34,765 bases of DNA from CAYSWS01 sp965603395 (lineage in GTDB: Bacteria; Patescibacteriota; WWE3; UBA101185; UBA10185). Location of the stretch: the NCBI GenBank assembly GCA_965603395.1, contig CBFDCV010000004.1:1-34765 (forward strand). The letters are read 5' to 3'. Below are positions 15,522-23,296 of the stretch, piece by piece. Within the stretch, counting starts at the first letter, position 1. The number at the start of each line of letters is the position of its first letter. A program made the position numbers and the translations under genes. Below the pieces are notes generated by a model, which was not told the DNA's origin, ran no database searches, and saw only the letters and a list, made by a program, of their open reading frames with translations.

Positions 15522-16476
15522 TTTCTCTTACTACAAAGGAATCACGACCGCCGGCTTCAAAGTATATTCTCAACATTAGCTCTCCCAACATTCCTATCAT
15601 AATGGATTGTAATCCCATAACCAACATCAATATGGAAACTATAAATAGCGGTCTGCTACCAATGCTCTGTCCCATTAGTTTAAGAATCAGCAAGTAAAAG
15701 GTTCCTAAACCCCCAACACCGGCTATTACTGCCCCGGTAAATCCGAACAATCTCCCCGGCATAGTGTAAAAAGGCTTTTTTGCAAAATACAGCATGAATG
15801 TAAGGGTTGTCAGATCAAGTAAAACCTTGATGGTTCTTTTTTGCTTGTTGTAGGCTGATTTGCCAAAGTCACGGTCTTTAAAATCAACATCAAACTCCAC
15901 CATTTTAGCGCCGTACATTTTTACATAGTCAGGAATGAAGCGGTGCATTTCTCCATATAGTTTTATATTATCAATTAAAACGCGGGTAAAGCCCTTCATG
16001 CCGGATCCTCTGTCTTTCATTTGTACGCCTGATATTCTGCCTATTATTTTATTAGCCAAACCGCTTTTTACTGCTCTATCCTTGCCCCATCTACCAACGC
16101 GGTTGGTGTTTACAAAATCGTAACCCTCGTCTAGGTGCTCAATAACTTTGCTAATACTAAAAACAGGTATTTCCAGATCTGCGGCTACGGTAATCACGTA
16201 GTCCCCTTTGGAAACCCCAAACCCTGCCATGTAGGCCTGGGTTAATCCATAATTGGTCATCATGTTTATGCCGTGTATTTCCGAATGTTTTCTGGCATAT
16301 CTTTCGATTACTTTCCAGGTATCGTCTTTGCTGCCATCATTAACGGCAAAGATCTCAAAATCATATTTATGCTCATAAGCTAATTTCAGCAAAGCATCAA
16401 GTACTCGATTGATATTTTCTTCCTCGTTATAACAAGGGATGACTATTGATACTAATTTGTGTTTAGATTTTTCCAT
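15514..16476 (-). CDS. GT2 family glycosyltransferase (polyprenyl-phosphate type)
   Basis: A 320-residue enzyme with an N-terminal GT-A domain: VIPCYNEEENI, nucleotide-sugar site VNDGSKDDT, AADLEIP in the DxD region, and MKDRGSGMKGFTR. Two C-terminal membrane segments follow (about 240-262 and 275-298). This is the dolichyl/undecaprenyl-phosphate sugar transferase architecture (DPM1/ArnC/GtrB-like), which makes the lipid-linked donors that GT-C enzymes use. The GT-C protein at 6384-7997 could be such a user. It overlaps the upstream epimerase gene by 14 bp, so translation is coupled. Confidence 0.85.
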   Translation of the reverse strand: MEKSKHKLVSIVIPCYNEEENINRVLDALLKLAYEHKYDFEIFAVNDGSKDDTWKVIERYARKHSEIHGINMMTNYGLTQAYMAGFGVSKGDYVITVAADLEIPVFSISKVIEHLDEGYDFVNTNRVGRWGKDRAVKSGLANKIIGRISGVQMKDRGSGMKGFTRVLIDNIKLYGEMHRFIPDYVKMYGAKMVEFDVDFKDRDFGKSAYNKQKRTIKVLLDLTTLTFMLYFAKKPFYTMPGRLFGFTGAVIAGVGGLGTFYLLILKLMGQSIGSRPLFIVSILMLVMGLQSIMIGMLGELMLRIYFEAGGRDSFVVRETI

Positions 16477-17425
16477 CTTTTACTAATGGCAGAATTTTTT
16501 CTTGGTACCACTTTCCTGTTTTAGCAAAACCCTCTGCAGGCGTGGTTGTGGGATTATACCCTAAAATCTTTCTGGCTTTTGTAATATCGGCGGAAGTTTT
16601 TGCCTGGTCTCCTGCTCTGGGTGGTTTTCTTTCATATTTCATAGGTATGCCCATAACCTCCTGCAGTATCTCTAAAGCTTCTCCGGTTGTTATAGCAGCA
16701 TCTAAACCTATATTGAATATTTCTCCGTTGCACTTATCCAGCTGATCTAAAACCATAACAAAAGCATCGATAACATCACCAACATATGTGTAACTTCTAA
16801 GATGGTCTTCGCTGCCTTCAAAATAGGGAAACTTATAATCTGTAAATAAACTTCTGTAAACTCTGGGATAAAGTTTGTCCGGACGTTCTCTTTCTCCATA
16901 AACCGAAAATAACCTAAACGAACAGGCAGGCATACCAACGTCCCTTTGCTCCGATAAAACCAACTGTTCTCCTGCTAGCTTAGTTACACCATAGTAGGAG
17001 GATGGTTCAGGTGCTGCATCTTCAGCCGTAGTAGCATCTGTCCCGTAAATGGAAGAGGTAGCAATGTTAGCAAAAAATCTTAAAGATGGTAACCCCTTTA
17101 CCGCCTCTATCAACCTGTGGGTAGCAATAATATTGTTGTTTAAATATGTTTCAAAAGGTTCAGTAGCAGAAATTCCGGGTTGAGCTGCTAGGTGGTAAAC
17201 AACCTCAGTCCCATCTACATACTCAGTAAGATCATCTGTCACTAAATCTTTATTAATCAGTTTTACTCCCTTAGCTTTTATATCCACCGCATTAAGATCC
17301 TTTAACACACGGTCATAGTAGGGAGTGAAGCAATCAATGCCCACAACTTCATGACCTAGGTCAATAAGTCTTTCGGAGAGATGTGAGCCAATAAACCCGG
17401 CGGCTCCGGTTACAAGTATTTTCAT
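16463..17425 (-). CDS. NAD-dependent NDP-sugar epimerase/dehydratase
   Basis: A 320-residue extended SDR enzyme: NAD site VTGAAGFIGSHL, YHLAAQPG, the catalytic Y-x3-K in SYYGVTKLAGE, and SYTYVGDVIDA near the sugar-binding end. It resembles UDP-glucose/UDP-glucuronate 4-epimerases; the exact sugar is unclear. It is first in a two-gene unit with the GT2 gene. The GATATAATAC box at 17431-17442 lies 9 nt from the ATG with no ribosome site, so the mRNA is probably leaderless. Confidence 0.82.
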   Translation of the reverse strand: MKILVTGAAGFIGSHLSERLIDLGHEVVGIDCFTPYYDRVLKDLNAVDIKAKGVKLINKDLVTDDLTEYVDGTEVVYHLAAQPGISATEPFETYLNNNIIATHRLIEAVKGLPSLRFFANIATSSIYGTDATTAEDAAPEPSSYYGVTKLAGEQLVLSEQRDVGMPACSFRLFSVYGERERPDKLYPRVYRSLFTDYKFPYFEGSEDHLRSYTYVGDVIDAFVMVLDQLDKCNGEIFNIGLDAAITTGEALEILQEVMGIPMKYERKPPRAGDQAKTSADITKARKILGYNPTTTPAEGFAKTGKWYQEKILPLVKDGKI

Positions 17426-17434
17426 ACAGTTAGT

Positions 17435-17440
17435 ATTATA
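17435..17440 (-). promoter_or_regulatory. -10 box for a leaderless transcript (epimerase/GT2)
   Basis: TATAAT in the wider GATATAATAC context, 9 nt before the ATG at 17425. Confidence 0.65.
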
Positions 17441-17450
17441 TCAATTCATA

Positions 17451-17494
17451 AAAAGGAAATCCTCGAAAAGGGGTGCAGGGTGCTTTTCGAGGAT
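17451..17494 (-). terminator. Intrinsic terminator of the 106-residue protein gene
   Basis: TCCTCGAAAAG (17460-17470) pairs exactly with CTTTTCGAGGA (17483-17493) around a 12-nt loop. The minus-strand transcript continues TTTCCTTTTTA. Confidence 0.8.
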
Positions 17495-17502
17495 CTTTAA
17501 AC

Positions 17503-17823
17503 CTAATAAACAACGTAAACGTACACTTCGTGATATTTATTTCCTGACGGTGATACAACATCCCTTGTCTCAAAACTCGTTCTCAACTTATCACGACTGA
17601 TACAAAGAGCGCTTGAAGCCAAGCTTAAAGCTTCTTCGACCACTCTCTCCTTGAATTTACGATGGTGCTTCAAACCAAAAAATTCCTTTACGCTAATTTC
17701 ATCAACGTAAATAACCAAAGAATTCACAAACCCACCACGAATCGTTAGACCAATCAAATGCTTTTCACCATCTGCTTCGAACCAAAACTCCCGCACCTTT
17801 TTCATCAACTTTTGTTTGCTCAT
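17503..17823 (-). CDS. Small protein of unknown function
   Basis: A 106-residue soluble protein that I do not recognise. It starts with a basic helix (MSKQKLMKKVREFWFEA), then beta-type stretches (HLIGLTIRGGFVNSLVIYV), a charged helix and a C-terminal strand (YHEVYVYVVY). It has a consensus AGGAGG 7 nt before the ATG and its own strong terminator, so it is a well-formed single-gene unit. Its expression style differs from the flanking leaderless genes. Confidence 0.65.
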   Translation of the reverse strand: MSKQKLMKKVREFWFEADGEKHLIGLTIRGGFVNSLVIYVDEISVKEFFGLKHHRKFKERVVEEALSLASSALCISRDKLRTSFETRDVVSPSGNKYHEVYVYVVY

Positions 17824-17875
17824 CTCTCATCCTCCTATAGTGGTTTTTGTATTTTATAACACAAATTGGGATATT

Positions 17876-18205
17876 TTAAAACTTCTTTGGGGTAATGTTG
17901 GGGTCTCTTCCGTATTCCGGCACACTAAGTTCTTTGATACTCTTCCTTTTCAGCGCCCAATTTAGCACATTGGCTATGGTTACACCAATCTTAAGACCGG
18001 TAAAAGAGCCGGGTCCCAAATTAGATATAAATTCTTCGATATTATTGATTGGCACGTTGTTTTCTTCCAGTAACTCTTTTATGGCCACAACAATGTCTAT
18101 ATCCCCTTTTTTCTCTGCTATAATCTCTTCTTTCCCATCTTTAGCAACAACTAAAACAACCTTTTTCTCTCTTCTTTTTGAAGCATCAATTCTAATCTTG
18201 TACAT
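17876..18205 (-). CDS. tsaB: Minimal TsaB-like protein (tRNA t6A synthesis)
   Basis: A 109-residue protein with the TsaB signature LGPGSFTGLKIGVTIAN (about 67-83) in the N-terminal ASKHA-type lobe. Typical TsaB has about 220-240 residues with a second lobe; here the protein ends soon after the signature. TsaB is a non-catalytic scaffold that joins TsaD and TsaE in adding threonylcarbamoyl to A37 of ANN-decoding tRNAs. The gene overlaps tsaE by 14 bp, which supports the call. The surviving lobe is the one used for contacts with TsaD in known complexes, so a reduced scaffold is plausible. TsaD and TsaC are not in the window. Confidence 0.75.
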   Translation of the reverse strand: MYKIRIDASKRREKKVVLVVAKDGKEEIIAEKKGDIDIVVAIKELLEENNVPINNIEEFISNLGPGSFTGLKIGVTIANVLNWALKRKSIKELSVPEYGRDPNITPKKF

Positions 18206-18617
18206 TAATTTTCCTTACGTTTTCGTCAATATATTCGAAAAACAATTTTTTAGCGTCTTCCGGTAATGTTTTCTCCAACAATTCAGGCCATTCTATTATG
18301 GTAATGGCTTCTTCGTCCTGAAACATCTCTTCAAGACCCAGATCGCCTAGTTCTTCCGATTTTGTTAACCTATACAAATCTACATGAAAAACTTTTTTAA
18401 TTTCTCCTGAGTCTTTTTTGTATCTTCGAATAATAACAAAGGTGGGGCTTTGCACTCTGCTTTCAAAGCCTAATGCCTTCACTAAAAAATTGGTGAAGGT
18501 GGTTTTTCCACTGCCCAAATCTCCGTATAATGCCAGTACATTTCCCGGTTTGATCTTGGCGGCTAGCTGTTCAGCCAGCTTCTGAGTTTCTTTGGTAGAT
18601 TTGCTTGTAATTTCCAT
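18192..18617 (-). CDS. tsaE: TsaE, ATPase of tRNA t6A synthesis
   Basis: A 141-residue P-loop ATPase of normal TsaE length. It has Walker A GDLGSGKTTFTNFL, VQSPTFVIIRRY and the family motif HVDLYRL, then IIEWPELLEK. It works with TsaB and TsaD in N6-threonylcarbamoyladenosine formation. The start is set by the conserved N-terminal pattern (STKETQKLAEQLA). It lies inside the 3' end of the VanZ-like gene, giving an unusually long 55-bp overlap in different frames. Confidence 0.9.
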   Translation of the reverse strand: MEITSKSTKETQKLAEQLAAKIKPGNVLALYGDLGSGKTTFTNFLVKALGFESRVQSPTFVIIRRYKKDSGEIKKVFHVDLYRLTKSEELGDLGLEEMFQDEEAITIIEWPELLEKTLPEDAKKLFFEYIDENVRKINVQD

Positions 18618-18934
18618 AATATTACTCCTGCGACTAATGCCGCTATTGTATCAATTTTTACATCGAAATAGCTGGGAGACCTTAAATATGTGAAGTATTG
18701 GTGAAATTCATCTAGCATACCGTATAAAACAGTTAAAATTATTGAAGTTAAAATGTCTTTAGATCCTTTATAAAAAGATAGACAAAGAAGAAAGTACATA
18801 ATGATATGACCTGCTATTTGGTATCTCTCATGCCCTAAACCTGATTCTTGAATAGTTTCCCCTGTGGCAGTGGAGCTTAAAAAGATGATTAGCATCATTG
18901 CTAACGCCGGTAACCAATTTTTATATGATTTCAT
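18563..18934 (-). CDS. VanZ-like membrane protein
   Basis: A 123-residue VanZ-family protein with about four membrane helices. The family pattern is visible: FLSSTATG near the N-terminus, HIIMYFLLCLSF, the acidic LYGMLDEFHQYF and the DVKIDTIAAL segment. VanZ-like proteins are linked to glycopeptide tolerance and envelope functions, with no firm biochemical role. I took the ATG at 18934 over a TTG one codon earlier. It overlaps both its upstream neighbour (14 bp) and tsaE (55 bp). Confidence 0.8.
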   Translation of the reverse strand: MKSYKNWLPALAMMLIIFLSSTATGETIQESGLGHERYQIAGHIIMYFLLCLSFYKGSKDILTSIILTVLYGMLDEFHQYFTYLRSPSYFDVKIDTIAALVAGVILWKLQANLPKKLRSWLNS

Positions 18935-19457
18935 CAATATATTTTATCATTTTGGCTAAAAAGCCGAGCTTTTCCTCCGGCTTTGTTTCTTCCCGTACCT
19001 GCACGGTTATTTCTTCATCTACATTCAAATATCTTAAGTTTTGATTGACCCGATCTATATAATCTCCATAAAGTCTGCCTCCCCACACTTTTACTTTTAA
19101 TGTTTCATATATTTCCTGGTTTTTTGTGTTTTGAATCTCAAACCACATGTCAGTTTCTCCTTCTAGCGATATCCTTACTACCATCTCATTTCCTATATAC
19201 GGCATACTTGTCCACAAATCACTTTGTGATGCCCAAGAATTGTTTTCTTTATTGTAAATTTCTATATTTCCACGATCTATTTTTGGTCTTACAAAAAAGT
19301 CTCCTTCTTTATACCCCTCAAGGTTATAAACAAATCCAACCGAAAGTTCGTTACTTTGATATACATAGCTATTTTGTAAGTGAAAAGTAAAATAATCTTT
19401 TGCAATTACATTTCCAGCGGACAAAACCGCTACAATAATTACAATTATTTTCTTCAT
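18921..19457 (-). CDS. Secreted or membrane-anchored protein of unknown function
   Basis: A 178-residue protein with a signal-like start (MKKIIVIIVAVLSAGNVIA, about 1-19) and a beta-rich body with many Asn/Tyr/Glu residues, ending in a short amphipathic helix. I recognise no family. The strand pattern (WFEIQNTKNQEIYETLKVKVWGG) suggests an immunoglobulin-like or jelly-roll fold, but this is only a guess. It heads the run VanZ-TsaE-TsaB. Confidence 0.55.
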   Translation of the reverse strand: MKKIIVIIVAVLSAGNVIAKDYFTFHLQNSYVYQSNELSVGFVYNLEGYKEGDFFVRPKIDRGNIEIYNKENNSWASQSDLWTSMPYIGNEMVVRISLEGETDMWFEIQNTKNQEIYETLKVKVWGGRLYGDYIDRVNQNLRYLNVDEEITVQVREETKPEEKLGFLAKMIKYIDEII

Positions 19458-19520
19458 GTTATAAAAATAGCTTAAATAAAAGAGTAATAAAGTTGTAATT
19501 TTCTAATTAGGCAAGAGTAT

Positions 19521-20783
19521 TTATCTAAAAGCCACGGCCTCGAAAATCTGACCGGTGCTATAGTAATCCCCAAAATCAAGATCAGGTCCATAAATAGGGT
19601 CGTACATCTCATAATCTCCGTCTTCGCCGTCGATCAGCACCACAAAGTGGGTTCCCGCCGCGTTATTTGCCGTAATTCCTACTATAACCGGATTATCCCT
19701 ATCTAATTCCTTATCTATCGACGATTCCGGGTACCCCCAACCAAGCATCTTATAATCCAACCCGTTAGGTGCCGGCCACGGTACCAACATATTACCGTAA
19801 AAATAGTACTTATCTTTATCCGCCAGGTCTCCCGGATCCATGTCATGTCCATAGTATCTATGCACCATGGCTACGGCACTAACCAAACAACCTGATTGAT
19901 ATACAGAGTAGGAAGAGTTTCCAATTTTATCATTAGCCCAGCGCGAATCTCTTTGTGAGTAATACCAACCATCCTTACCACCACCCAAACCATTAGGTCC
20001 GATAATCCCCAAACCGGATGACAGAACAAAAGCACTGTAAGATTCTAATTCTGCCTTAGCCTCTGCCAACAACTCCTGATATTTATCCTCATCATTTTGC
20101 GTAACCCCCAAAAGTCTATCTTTTTCTGCCTTTTTACCTTCTAGCTCGTTCCTGTAGGCATCCAGATTCCATCTTTCCTGAATAAGCTGTGCCTGCAGGT
20201 CTTCCTCCTCTTCTTTTTTATCTTCGAACAAACCTTTCTGGCGGTTATATGTGTCCTTTGTATCTCTCATCTGGGACAATACCTTGCTATCTTGCATTTC
20301 CATAACTCTTAGATAGGCTGCCTTTTTTACTAAGTTTTCCAAAGTGTCTGTTCCAAAAATTATCATCATTGGTGATGTTTCCCTGGTTTTATATCTTTCC
20401 CTGATCCTCTCTTTTAAAACATCTTCCTGATATTCGATCCTTTCGATAATGATGCTGATCCTGTCTTTAAGCTTATCTATGTCTCCTGACAATCTTGCAA
20501 TTTTTTTCTCAGTTTCTGCGATTTTATTTATGGAGTTTTGTATTTTTAGTTGAGTTAGATTTATTTGGGTATTAAAACTCTCAATCTCTCTTGATAATGT
20601 GTTGGCATCGCCTTGTAGCTTATCGATTTTTTCCTCATATTTTTTGATGTCGTCCAGCAAATCCTCAACTTTTTCCTGATCTTCGTCCACGGGCTCATCT
20701 TCAGCACTCACAATTACATTTCCCGCTACGGAAAATAGCATAAAAGGTATTAACAACAGTGTAATTAGCAGTTTCTTGTTCAT
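19521..20783 (-). CDS. Secreted coiled-coil protein with C39-type peptidase domain (PcsB-like partner of FtsEX)
   Basis: A 420-residue exported protein. A signal peptide (about 1-27) is followed by a long coiled coil (about 35-250) with the hinge YKTRETSPMMIIFGTDTLENL, typical of PcsB/EnvC-type FtsEX partners. The C-terminal domain (about 270-420) is C39-like, with C299 in YQSGCLVSA, H379 in GTHFVVL and D395 in MYDPIYG. FtsE and FtsX lie directly upstream on the same strand. Known FtsEX partners carry CHAP, NlpC/P60 or LytM domains; here a C39-like domain takes that place. The likely role is septal peptidoglycan or peptide-crosslink cleavage gated by FtsEX. Its own -10 (TATAAT at 20800-20805) is 16 nt from the ATG, so it can also be expressed alone. 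Confidence 0.82.
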   Translation of the reverse strand: MNKKLLITLLLIPFMLFSVAGNVIVSAEDEPVDEDQEKVEDLLDDIKKYEEKIDKLQGDANTLSREIESFNTQINLTQLKIQNSINKIAETEKKIARLSGDIDKLKDRISIIIERIEYQEDVLKERIRERYKTRETSPMMIIFGTDTLENLVKKAAYLRVMEMQDSKVLSQMRDTKDTYNRQKGLFEDKKEEEEDLQAQLIQERWNLDAYRNELEGKKAEKDRLLGVTQNDEDKYQELLAEAKAELESYSAFVLSSGLGIIGPNGLGGGKDGWYYSQRDSRWANDKIGNSSYSVYQSGCLVSAVAMVHRYYGHDMDPGDLADKDKYYFYGNMLVPWPAPNGLDYKMLGWGYPESSIDKELDRDNPVIVGITANNAAGTHFVVLIDGEDGDYEMYDPIYGPDLDFGDYYSTGQIFEAVAFR

Positions 20784-20799
20784 AGGGCGAAGTAGTATG

Positions 20800-20805
20800 A
20801 TTATA
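20800..20805 (-). promoter_or_regulatory. -10 box of the coiled-coil hydrolase gene
   Basis: The segment CTAAGTAAGATATAAT ends 16 nt before the ATG at 20783. The same 16 nt form the promoter core of miaB (29141-29156 on the minus strand). Confidence 0.5.
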
Positions 20806-20829
20806 TCTTACTTAGTTGGTTGAATCGAA

Positions 20830-21720
20830 TCAGTATTTTAAGTATCTCTTAACCGCAAAAACGCTTCCAAGATACCCCAATATCATGCCTGAAAAAACTA
20901 GAATGAACCAGAGTATGAAAGCAAAAAACAACGGTGACATAACTAAACCGGGCAAAAAACCCAAGCCAAAGCTAGTGGGAACAAACCCAAAATGGCCCAT
21001 AGATAATATAGCAAGCACTAGTAAAGCGCCTGAAAGAAAAGACGATACCACACCATAAAATATTCCCTGATAAATCAACGGCATCTTCACATAAGCGTTT
21101 GTAGCTCCTACCAACTTCATGATGGCCAACTCAGTTCCTTTAGAATTGATGGTGGTTCTCAAAGTAGAAATTATCACTGAGTATGAGATAACAAAAAACA
21201 GGAAAACTAAGGCAAATCCAATTGAATAGGTAATATTGCTAAATTTTTTGAATCTACCAATAACGTCCGCAAAAAATCGTACCTCTTCTACTCCGTCTAA
21301 TTGATTAAACTCATCCGCTAGCTTGGGCAGATCAGATAAATCTTTAGCTCTAACCTCCAAACTGGCAGGCAATATACTAGAAGTTACTGATTCCAATAAG
21401 ATAGGGTCGTCTTTGTTAATTTCCCTAAAAATGTTGTAGGCATCTTCCTTAGATACATAATTAATGTTAAATATTCTTTCGTCACTAGACAACTGGTCCT
21501 TTAACTCCAGTATCCTATCTTCAGAAAAATCATCCTTGAAGAAGATGGTAACCTGAGCCTGCTGCTCCAATGTCCTAAGAATTGATTGAGAAACCACTAC
21601 CACGGTGATAAATATTCCCAAAATCAAAAAGGTCATGGTCATGATAAAAATATTGGTTATACTCAGCAATCTCTCTCTCTTGATATTAGTCAGTGTGTTT
21701 TTTATATACCTATCCTTCAT
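20830..21720 (-). CDS. ftsX: Cell division protein FtsX
   Basis: A 296-residue permease-like membrane protein with the FtsX layout: cytoplasmic N-terminus, first helix (about 20-45), a large external loop (about 50-155) and three C-terminal helices. Recognisable segments are NIKRERLLSITNIFIMTMTF, QVTIFFKDDFSE and TELAIMKLVGATNAYVKMPLIYQG. It forms a complex with the FtsE ATPase that activates external cell-wall hydrolases; the likely target is the coiled-coil C39-type protein encoded next. I chose the ATG at 21720 because it fits the family's N-terminus and follows AAGAAGGGAA. It overlaps ftsE by 11 bp. Confidence 0.92.
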   Translation of the reverse strand: MKDRYIKNTLTNIKRERLLSITNIFIMTMTFLILGIFITVVVVSQSILRTLEQQAQVTIFFKDDFSEDRILELKDQLSSDERIFNINYVSKEDAYNIFREINKDDPILLESVTSSILPASLEVRAKDLSDLPKLADEFNQLDGVEEVRFFADVIGRFKKFSNITYSIGFALVFLFFVISYSVIISTLRTTINSKGTELAIMKLVGATNAYVKMPLIYQGIFYGVVSSFLSGALLVLAILSMGHFGFVPTSFGLGFLPGLVMSPLFFAFILWFILVFSGMILGYLGSVFAVKRYLKY

Positions 21721-22393
21721 AAGTTCCCTTCTTTTTATCCGAAACAACCTTGCCTCTTTTCAGCTTTATGACCCTTTTACCAAACTTATCTACAATTTCT
21801 TTGTTATGAGTAGCCATCAAAACAGTAGTACCCAAAGAATTGATCTTTTCCAGTACACCCATAACTTCTGAGGCTGATTTTGGATCGATCATTCCGGTAG
21901 GTTCATCTGCCACTAATACATCCGGTTCATGGGCTAAAGCCCGTGCAATGGAAACTCTTTGCTTCTCTCCACCCGCCAAAGTATTGGGCAGGCTGTGTAT
22001 TTTATGACTTAAGTTAACAAGACTTAATACATTTGGTACTACACTTCTGATCACATCATCTTCGGTGTCCACAACTTCCAAAGCCACAGCTACATTTTCA
22101 AAGACTGTTCGTGATTCCAATAATTTAAAGTCCTGAAAGACAACTCCTATTCTTCTACGCAGGCTAGAAATCTCATCCCCCTCTAAAGTTTGAACATCAG
22201 TCTCTTCGAACAACACCTGACCGGTAGTGGGAGGCTCCTCTCTAATCAACATCTTCACCAAAGTAGTTTTCCCGGCACCGGACTCTCCTACTACAAACAC
22301 AAACTCGCCGTTATCAATGCCAAAAGAGACTTCATCCAAAGCCTTTACCCCTTCTTCGTATTCTTTTGTAACTTCGCGAAATTCAATTAACAT
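21710..22393 (-). CDS. ftsE: Cell division ATP-binding protein FtsE
   Basis: A 227-residue ABC ATPase: Walker A GESGAGKTTLVK, Q-loop FQDFKLL, signature LAGGEKQRVSIARAL (LAGGE instead of LSGGE), Walker B VLVADEPTG and switch histidine ATHNK. It powers FtsX-mediated control of septal wall hydrolysis. The end overlaps ftsX, and the start is 4 bp from the upstream membrane-protein gene, giving the order membrane protein-ftsE-ftsX-hydrolase. Confidence 0.93.
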   Translation of the reverse strand: MLIEFREVTKEYEEGVKALDEVSFGIDNGEFVFVVGESGAGKTTLVKMLIREEPPTTGQVLFEETDVQTLEGDEISSLRRRIGVVFQDFKLLESRTVFENVAVALEVVDTEDDVIRSVVPNVLSLVNLSHKIHSLPNTLAGGEKQRVSIARALAHEPDVLVADEPTGMIDPKSASEVMGVLEKINSLGTTVLMATHNKEIVDKFGKRVIKLKRGKVVSDKKKGTYEG

Positions 22394-22397
22394 GGGA

Positions 22398-22823
22398 TTA
22401 TTTTTTAACTACTACTTTTTCTACTATCAACACGTCCTCGTTCCCCGTCTTAGTTTTTTCCACATCTCCAAACACTAAAACGGTCAAACCTTCAACTACA
22501 GTGAGTTTTTCATCTGATGCTGATAGTAGGATTATTGTTTCCCCCGCTGTGCTCTCTAAATAAAAGCTGATGTCGTCTTGGGGATAAAAGTTAGGGTCTA
22601 TGAATACCACTTTGCCTCTAAAAGAGGTGCTTGTTTTTTGTGGTATTTGTTCGATTTCCTGCCAATCAATTTCTTCATCTTTTTTTAACAATCCCGGTAT
22701 AAGATTACCAATAGCAAAACCTACAAATACAAAGAGGATAAAAATGGGGACAAGGTACATAACAAGCTTTTTTCCCTTTAAACCTTCGATCTTATCGTAT
22801 ATTTGTCTAGGTGAATCAGGCAT
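22398..22823 (-). CDS. Single-pass membrane protein of unknown function, upstream of ftsEX
   Basis: A 141-residue protein with a short cytoplasmic part, one membrane segment (about 21-43: LVMYLVPIFILFVFVGFAIG) and a beta-rich external domain (about 60-141) with an OB-like strand pattern. I recognise no family. It is the first gene of the ftsE-ftsX run and may be a division or envelope accessory factor by context. The start at 22823 is chosen because a GATATAATAC box lies 7 nt upstream; an in-frame upstream ATG at 22865 would precede the promoter. Confidence 0.6.
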   Translation of the reverse strand: MPDSPRQIYDKIEGLKGKKLVMYLVPIFILFVFVGFAIGNLIPGLLKKDEEIDWQEIEQIPQKTSTSFRGKVVFIDPNFYPQDDISFYLESTAGETIILLSASDEKLTVVEGLTVLVFGDVEKTKTGNEDVLIVEKVVVKK

Positions 22824-22830
22824 TACTAGT

Positions 22831-22836
22831 ATTATA
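22831..22836 (-). promoter_or_regulatory. -10 box shared by divergent leaderless genes
   Basis: A minus-strand TATAAT, 7 nt from the ATG at 22823. The same bases read TATTATATC on the plus strand, ending 8-12 nt before the ATG at 22848, so one near-symmetric element may serve both directions. Confidence 0.5.
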
Positions 22837-22847
22837 TCAGGAAATTT

Positions 22848-23294
22848 ATGTATAAAAGAGTTCATTTTATAGCTTTAGTGCCCAGTCATCAACCCGGTTT
22901 AAAAAAGCACACAATTTACTTGTTTGATAAAAACGAAAAAATTGTAATGCCAGTGGAAATATCAAACCAGGAAGCAATATTTTACCTCACCGGAAAAACT
23001 CACCTCAGACACCCTATCCCTCACCTTTATAACACCATTAAAAGACTGTTTAGCTGCTTTAAGATCAGACTGGTCAGTGTTACCGTTTATAACTTTCAAG
23101 AGGGAATTTTATATACCTACCTCAACCTGGTTTTCAACCAAAAACACTTGGAAATAAATGTCAGTTTTCATGATGCTTTTGTGTTAGCTATGATATATAA
23201 ATCCCCACTCTACATAAAAAATGATATTTTAGTCGAAAAAGGGATAAAAGTTACAAAAGAAACGTTGAGGGATGCGTTAAGGGAAGGCCGCTAG
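22848..23294 (+). CDS. Bifunctional nuclease family protein (DUF151)
   Basis: A 148-residue protein matching the BFN/DUF151 domain: VMPVEISNQEAIFYL, the HLRHPIPHLYNTIKRLF helix, a central beta pair and the SFHDAFVLAMIYKSPLYI motif, where SDAIALA is usual. Plant and bacterial members have been reported with DNase/RNase activity, but the physiological role is open. The core Asp (SFHDA) is kept, while the neighbouring residues differ from consensus. It is transcribed divergently from the ftsEX group and converges on mltG, ending 2 bp before it. Confidence 0.8.
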   Translation: MYKRVHFIALVPSHQPGLKKHTIYLFDKNEKIVMPVEISNQEAIFYLTGKTHLRHPIPHLYNTIKRLFSCFKIRLVSVTVYNFQEGILYTYLNLVFNQKHLEINVSFHDAFVLAMIYKSPLYIKNDILVEKGIKVTKETLRDALREGR

Positions 23295-23296
23295 AC

